Origin: an uncultured Litorilinea sp.
GTDB lineage: Bacteria > Chloroflexota > Anaerolineae > Caldilineales > Caldilineaceae
Direction of reading: 5' to 3'
NCBI GenBank assembly: GCA_946885925.1
Contig: CAMPHP010000076.1
Location: forward strand, 1 to 9,374
Length of the DNA stretch: 9,374 nt
Shown here: positions 5,619 through 9,374 of the stretch, one piece after another
Layout: every line of letters begins with the position of its first letter
How positions within the stretch are numbered: position 1 is the first letter of the stretch
Position numbers and translations under genes: made by a program
Notes under the pieces: generated by a model
The model's database searches: none
Seen by the model: the letters and a program-made list of their open reading frames with translations, nothing else
What the model was told of the DNA's origin: nothing

Positions 5619-7646
5619 ATGAATTACAGTAGTATCAAGCGCACGCTCATTGGTCAACCATTTCCCACCAAAGCGGAGATCCATGAAAGGCTTGATAAGG
5701 TACGCGCGCTTGCTGTCTTTGCCTCAGACCCAATCAGTAGCAATGCCTATGCAACTGAGGCGATTATGGGTGTGCTGATTCTGTTGGGCAGTGGCGCACT
5801 TGCGCTCTCTATGCCCATCGCCATTGGCATTGCTCTGTTAGTGCTACTGGTTGTCTTTAGCTATATTCAAACCATCCTGCACTATCCACAAGGGGGTGGA
5901 GCCTATACGGTTGCCAAAGATAACCTGGGCAAGATGCCTTCGCTGTTTGCCGCAGCCGCTTTGCTCACCGACTATATTCTCACTGTTTCCGTCTCGGTTT
6001 CTGCTGGCATTCGCGCGCTAACCTCTGCATTTCCCGAATTATTTGACTATCGGGTCGCGCTGGCTCTCATTGCCATTATCATTCTTACCTGGGTAAATCT
6101 GCGTGGGGTGCGTGAAAGTGGGACTGTGTTTGCGCTGCCAACCTATGCATTTGTCGGTGGGGTGTTGGTTGTAATTGCGATTGGCTTAGTACGGTACTTT
6201 GGGTGGTTTGGCTTCGCCCCACTCGTGCGTGAAGCACCCCATCTTGAACCACTCTATACTTTCACCGGATTTGCTTATCTCTGGATTCTGTTGCGCGCCT
6301 TTGCCGCGGGCTGTACGGCGCTGACGGGCATTGAGGCAATTAGCAATGGTGTCCAGGCATTCAAGCCACCAGAGCCAGTCAATGCTGCCAAAACAATGGT
6401 TTGGATGGGTGTGCTCGCCATGTCTCTCTTTTTGGGCATTTCGTTCCTTGCGACCCACCTTGCGATTGTTCCCAGCCATGATGACAGCTTGCTCTCGCAG
6501 ATGACGCGGATTGTGTCGGGAGGTGGTTTTCTCTATTACTGGGTACAATTCTTTACCATGATGATCTTGATCTTGGCCGCAAACACCGGCTATCAAGACT
6601 TTCCGCGCTTAAGTTCATTTCTGGCCCATGATGGCTTTTTACCTCGCTGGATGCAGAATCGTGGGGATCGCCTGGTCTATAGTTCAGGCATCCTCGTTCT
6701 TGCCATTTTGTCCTCGCTCCTGGTTGTACTTTTCCGGGCTGATGAGATCGCCATGCTTCCCCTCTATGCGCTGGGCGTGATGATGAGCTTTACGCTATCG
6801 CAAGCGGGGATGGTGGTGCTCATGGGCAAGGTAAGCAAAGTGCCGCCGGGCAGAGAGGTTCATACAGGCGCTACAACGATCCACTATGAGTCTGGCTGGT
6901 GGTGGAAGCGGGCGGTTAATAGTGTGGGTGCTCTGACAACAGGCATTGTTCTGCTCGTCTTGATCGCGACCAAGTTTGTAGAGGGAGCTTGGATTATTGT
7001 GCTTGCGATTCCCGCGATTGTCTGGATGCTGCGCGCCATCAACGATCATTACAGTTGTGTCGCTGAGGCGTTACGCACGCGTACACTTGATCCACATGAT
7101 CTGCTTGAAGTGGCGGATGTGGTCATTGTCCCCATCGCTGATGTGCACCGGGGTACATTGCGCGCGCTTACCTATGCCAAACGGCTTTCGACAGATGTGC
7201 GGGCAGTCAGCATTATTACCTCGCCCGCACAGCGCGAACGAATTACGCGCCGTTGGAATCGCTTCCCTGATTTGACGGCTGGTGTGCAACTTGTGCTGAT
7301 TGACTATGAGTACAGAGATGTATTGGAACCCTTGGTGGAGTATATTCATCAGGTGAATCGCGTGGAGTTTCCCCACCAACTGATCACAGTGGTCATTCCC
7401 GAATTCGTGCCTACTTCCTTGGGGGGACAGTTGCTGCATAACCAAACGGCAAACTTCCTGCGTTTCCGTTTGCGTGGCGAAGAGGACATTGTTGTAATTG
7501 ATGTACCGTACCTAATCAAAAAAGGTGAAACTACACCGCCCATCCTTGTGGAGCATGCATCAACAGCTATCCCGGCGACCCCTTCCTCGCCTGTCTCTAA
7601 TGGAGAAACAGAGGCACAGGGCGTGCCTGTTTCCACAAGTCGTTAG
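5619..7646 (+). CDS. kimA: KimA (YdaO)-type APC-superfamily K+/H+ symporter
   Basis: A 675-residue high-affinity potassium importer of the APC superfamily, often annotated simply as amino acid permease. It aligns by eye along its length with Bacillus subtilis KimA (from memory). The N-terminal SIKRTLIGQP, DPISSNAY, YPQGGGAY, DYILTVSVSAG, ALTGIEAISN, LAANTG and PLYALGV blocks are all there. Residues equivalent to those described for K+ binding in KimA are kept: D37 and Y44 in DPISSNAY, D118, T122 and S126 in TDYILTVSVS, and Tyr 383 in LPLYALGV. About 12 membrane helices occupy residues 30-475. A cytosolic domain follows (about 500-645, USP-like, from DVVIVPIADV to DVPYLIKKG), then a low-complexity Pro/Thr/Ser tail of about 30 residues that Bacillus KimA lacks. 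In Firmicutes KimA is inhibited by c-di-AMP. It sits upstream of kdpD, consistent with a potassium role. Confidence 0.88.
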   Translation: MNYSSIKRTLIGQPFPTKAEIHERLDKVRALAVFASDPISSNAYATEAIMGVLILLGSGALALSMPIAIGIALLVLLVVFSYIQTILHYPQGGGAYTVAKDNLGKMPSLFAAAALLTDYILTVSVSVSAGIRALTSAFPELFDYRVALALIAIIILTWVNLRGVRESGTVFALPTYAFVGGVLVVIAIGLVRYFGWFGFAPLVREAPHLEPLYTFTGFAYLWILLRAFAAGCTALTGIEAISNGVQAFKPPEPVNAAKTMVWMGVLAMSLFLGISFLATHLAIVPSHDDSLLSQMTRIVSGGGFLYYWVQFFTMMILILAANTGYQDFPRLSSFLAHDGFLPRWMQNRGDRLVYSSGILVLAILSSLLVVLFRADEIAMLPLYALGVMMSFTLSQAGMVVLMGKVSKVPPGREVHTGATTIHYESGWWWKRAVNSVGALTTGIVLLVLIATKFVEGAWIIVLAIPAIVWMLRAINDHYSCVAEALRTRTLDPHDLLEVADVVIVPIADVHRGTLRALTYAKRLSTDVRAVSIITSPAQRERITRRWNRFPDLTAGVQLVLIDYEYRDVLEPLVEYIHQVNRVEFPHQLITVVIPEFVPTSLGGQLLHNQTANFLRFRLRGEEDIVVIDVPYLIKKGETTPPILVEHASTAIPATPSSPVSNGETEAQGVPVSTSR

Positions 7647-7681
7647 GTCTTGAAAGAGGGTTGGTGGTGCAGATCAGCCCC

Positions 7682-7698
7682 ACTCGTTCCCAACGAGT
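7682..7698 (+). terminator. Small hairpin just after kimA
   Basis: ACTCGTT-CCC-AACGAGT forms a perfect 7-bp stem with a 3-nt loop, 35 nt after the kimA stop. It could terminate kimA, but no T-tract follows, so this is only a candidate. Confidence 0.35.
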
Positions 7699-7710
7699 AC
7701 ACTTTGCCTT

Positions 7711-7767
7711 GTCACCCCGCAGGGGTCTCTCTGCCATCGCTGCCCAAAGAGACCCCTGCGGGGTGAC
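7711..7767. repeat. Perfect 20-bp inverted repeat (long hairpin)
   Basis: The arms 7711-7730 and 7748-7767 are exactly complementary over 20 bp around a 17-nt spacer. The stem can be extended by a few weaker pairs (U-A, U-G, C-G) on the outer side. Its outer end reads ...gcggggtgacag on the plus strand, resembling the end of the next element (...gcggaatgacag). That makes an interspersed repeat family more likely than a dedicated terminator, although it may also stop transcription. Confidence 0.8.
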
Positions 7768-7822
7768 AGGGTGCTTATCGACTTAACTTGTTACCTTACA
7801 TAATTTCAATATACACGGAAAT

Positions 7823-7907
7823 TTCGCGCCCTAGGCGGCGCGGGTAGAAGGGGATTCCTCCCGCGTCCAACGGCGGGAGCCCGTGGGGCGCGCCCTCGGG
7901 CGCGGAA
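7823..7907. repeat. GC-rich palindromic repeat element
   Basis: About 85 bp, much more GC-rich than the DNA on either side. The outer complementary segments are CGCGCCC (7825-7831) and GGGCGCG (7898-7904). An inner stem is CTCCCGC (7858-7864) with GCGGGAG (7873-7879). The right end can refold locally as CGCGCCC-TC-GGGCGCG (7889-7904). The element resembles REP-like or other interspersed non-coding repeats; no transposase or target-site duplication is visible. Confidence 0.6.
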
Positions 7908-7996
7908 TGACAGACTGATTGAGATCTCTACCGTGAAATAGCGACAGATCATCAAAACTAACGTCAACCATACTCAGGACTTTTGTGGTAATGTGT

Positions 7997-8075
7997 ACGC
8001 ATAGACTAGATGTGGTCGTAGGTTGTTCAGGTGGGATGAGTAGGAAGTTTTGTGCTGATGAATGAGTCTATGCGT
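7997..8075 (+). promoter_or_regulatory. kdpD: 11-bp inverted repeat bracketing the kdpD ribosome binding site and start
   Basis: acgcatagact (7997-8007) is perfectly complementary to agtctatgcgt (8065-8075). The 57-nt interval contains AGGAAG (8042-8047) and ATG 8058. Two or three wobble or Watson-Crick pairs extend the outside. If transcription starts upstream, the pair would close a loop around the translation start; it may also be chance. Confidence 0.3.
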
Positions 8076-9374
8076 GCGGAGTCGGAGCCGCCGCGGGCAG
8101 GGATGCAAGCGCAAGAGCCAAAGCGCAGGCGCGGCAAGTTGAGGATTTTTCTGGGCTACGTGGCAGGGGTCGGCAAGACCTATGCCATGTTAGACGCTGC
8201 GCGGCAACAGCAGAGCAAAGGCGTTGATGTCGCCATTGCTACTGTGGAGACCCACGGACGGGCTGAAACTGACCTATTGGCATATGGGCTTGAATTGATT
8301 CCCGTTCGCCCACTAGAGGCTCAAGGTGTAGAGGCTCAGGGTGTAGAGATTCAAGATACAGAGGCACAAGGCGGCTCTTACACAGAGATGGATCTCGATG
8401 CAGTGTTGGCGCGGCGTCCTACGCTTGTCTTGGTCGATGAACTTGCTCACAACAATCCGCCTGGCTCGCGACACCCCAAGCGTTATCAGGATGTCGAGGA
8501 ACTGCTAGATGCAGAGATCGATGTCTATACAACCCTCAATATCCAGAATCTCGAAAGTCTCCATGATGTTGTGAAACAGATTACGGGAACAGAGGTGGAG
8601 GAGACAGTTCCTGACTACATCTTGGAGACAGCGGATGATATTGAATTAGTTGATTTACCAACAGATGAACTGCTGCGCCGGCTTGAGGAAGGCAAGGTGC
8701 ATGTTCCCGATTCGGCTGCGCCCGGCGCGCGTAAGTTCTTTCGCCCAGGTAATCTGAATGCGCTGCGTGAATTAGCGTTGCGGCGAGCAGCAGAGCGGGT
8801 GGATATGCACATGCGCAGCTACATGCAGACCGAGGCGATTATCGGCCCCTGGCCTGCGAATGAACGGGTTCTAGTTTGTGTCAGCCCCAGCCCGCTCAGT
8901 GAGCGACTCGTGCGTGCCACCTTCCGGCTAGCCACACGCTTGGATGCAGAATGGCATGCGGTCTATGTGGCCACACCAGGGCATGCTTCACTCTCCGAGC
9001 AAGACCGTGACCGGGTTGCTGGCACGCTAAGCCTTGCCGAAAGGTTGGGCGCTAAAGCAATTACTACGTCAGCCACTTCGATTGTCGAGGGTATTGTCAC
9101 ATACGCCAGCCGTCATAATATCAATCGAATTGTGGCGGGTAAGCCATTGCGCCCGCGTTGGCGTGAATGGTTTCGCGGGTCGTTGGCCGACCAAATCATT
9201 CGCCGCGCCAAAGATATTGATGTCTATATCATTAGTACCACTGCCATTCGCAACACGCCACAAGTGGCACTTGAGGAAGCAGCAGACACCCTGTTTCGGC
9301 AACGTGCGCCATTTAAGCTGGACCGACGCTATTTGTGGAGTGTCCTGATTGTGGCACTTATTACGCTGGTTGGC
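8058..9374 (+). CDS. kdpD: KdpD-type potassium sensor, N-terminal 439 residues (runs off window)
   Basis: The cytosolic input half of a membrane histidine kinase that senses potassium and, in classical systems, activates KdpE and kdpFABC. The KdpD P-loop domain spans residues about 25-240: Walker A GYVAGVGKTY with K40, Walker B LVLVDELAH with D127/E128, then SRHPKRYQDVEELLDAEIDVYTTLNIQNLESL, nearly identical to the family block. A USP domain follows (about 270-395), and the first membrane segment begins at about 426 as the window ends. The DUF4118 helices, GAF and kinase domains are out of view, so completeness is untested. A 20-residue repeat (87-106) interrupts the P-loop domain. ATG 8058 is preferred, with AGGAAG 10 nt upstream; GTG 8052 is possible. 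The stop upstream (TGA just before the RBS) rules out a longer start. kimA is the gene upstream. Confidence 0.93.
   Translation, partial: MNESMRAESEPPRAGMQAQEPKRRRGKLRIFLGYVAGVGKTYAMLDAARQQQSKGVDVAIATVETHGRAETDLLAYGLELIPVRPLEAQGVEAQGVEIQDTEAQGGSYTEMDLDAVLARRPTLVLVDELAHNNPPGSRHPKRYQDVEELLDAEIDVYTTLNIQNLESLHDVVKQITGTEVEETVPDYILETADDIELVDLPTDELLRRLEEGKVHVPDSAAPGARKFFRPGNLNALRELALRRAAERVDMHMRSYMQTEAIIGPWPANERVLVCVSPSPLSERLVRATFRLATRLDAEWHAVYVATPGHASLSEQDRDRVAGTLSLAERLGAKAITTSATSIVEGIVTYASRHNINRIVAGKPLRPRWREWFRGSLADQIIRRAKDIDVYIISTTAIRNTPQVALEEAADTLFRQRAPFKLDRRYLWSVLIVALITLVG
8316..8375 (+). repeat. kdpD: Four degenerate 15-bp tandem units inside kdpD
   Basis: Units at 8316-8330, 8331-8345, 8346-8360 and 8361-8375 encode EAQGV, EAQGV, EIQDT and EAQGG (residues 87-106). 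The first two differ by one base and the later two have drifted further. The repeat falls where other KdpD proteins have a short surface loop before the conserved EMDLDA(V/I)LARRP helix, so it is an in-frame expansion. Confidence 0.85.

Larger units (their letters stand above)
7647..8057. other. 411-bp hairpin-rich gap between kimA and kdpD
   Basis: No gene is visible. It contains three stacked palindromic structures: 7682-7698, 7711-7767 and 7823-7907. After these comes about 120 bp of ordinary-looking DNA up to the kdpD ribosome binding site, with no clear promoter. The hairpins suggest that kimA and kdpD are separate transcripts, or that the gap has been invaded by repeat elements. Confidence 0.6.

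Noticed and set aside
6186..7636. Minus-strand open frames under kimA (6186-6596, 6795-7049, 7071-7445, 7349-7636)
   Set aside because: The plus strand encodes conserved KimA blocks throughout, and the antisense translations are rich in His/Cys/Arg without any domain.
7711..7907. Insertion sequence ends or CRISPR repeats
   Set aside because: There is no transposase frame between or beside the palindromes, no regular spacing, and only single copies of each in the window.
9034..9348. 104-residue plus-strand open frame and 77-residue minus-strand frame inside kdpD
   Set aside because: The USP domain of KdpD is read continuously in another frame across this segment.
8058..9374. KdpD as a truncated pseudogene
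   Set aside because: The frame is intact up to the last base, and all 439 codons are open; it is cut by the window edge, not by a stop.

Overview
The window reads as a bacterial chromosome segment, moderately GC-rich, with short AT-richer intergenic gaps and dense non-overlapping genes. It is most like the Chloroflexota (Caldilineae/Anaerolineae type). Pointers are a trypsin-like lipoprotein protease tethered by a Pro/Thr/Ala-rich linker, a KimA-type potassium transporter next to a KdpD-type sensor, TTG/GTG starts, and a dodecamannosyl-transferase-like GT-C membrane protein. The taxonomic call is an inference from protein style; no rRNA or other marker gene is present.

Left part (1-2689, minus strand). 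Three genes run leftwards as a probable operon: an unrecognised 136-residue protein (2279-2689), an unusual cytosolic subtilase (378-2309), and the N-terminal 120 residues of a GT-C type membrane glycosyltransferase that runs off the window (1-361). The first two overlap by 31 nt and the third begins 16 nt after the second stops. The subtilase has an N-terminal CxxC...CxxC zinc-ribbon-like segment, a complete Asp/His/Asn/Ser catalytic set interrupted by a long insert, and a C-terminal AMPK-beta/CBM48-like glycogen-binding domain. No secretion signal is visible. It is the most unusual protein in the window.

Middle (2690-5260). A 441-bp divergent intergenic region with small palindromes separates that operon from a rightward htrA-type serine protease lipoprotein (3131-4327). 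A TerC-family membrane protein (4412-5260, minus) converges on htrA, and a strong hairpin at 4350-4401 lies between the two stops.

Right part (5261-9374, plus strand). A divergent control region carries a candidate TerC promoter, a 7-bp inverted repeat and a pair of direct repeats. It leads into a KimA (YdaO)-type K+/H+ symporter (5619-7646). After a hairpin-rich 411-bp gap with a perfect 20-bp inverted repeat and a second GC-rich palindromic element comes the first 439 residues of kdpD (8058 to window end): P-loop KdpD domain, USP domain and the first membrane segment. KimA and KdpD together form a potassium uptake/sensing module. Members of both families are c-di-AMP targets in Firmicutes, and the KdpD here carries a partial version of the published c-di-AMP motif. 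TerC-family proteins move Mn2+ or other metals, so the right half is mostly cation homeostasis and the left half is proteolysis and envelope or carbohydrate functions.
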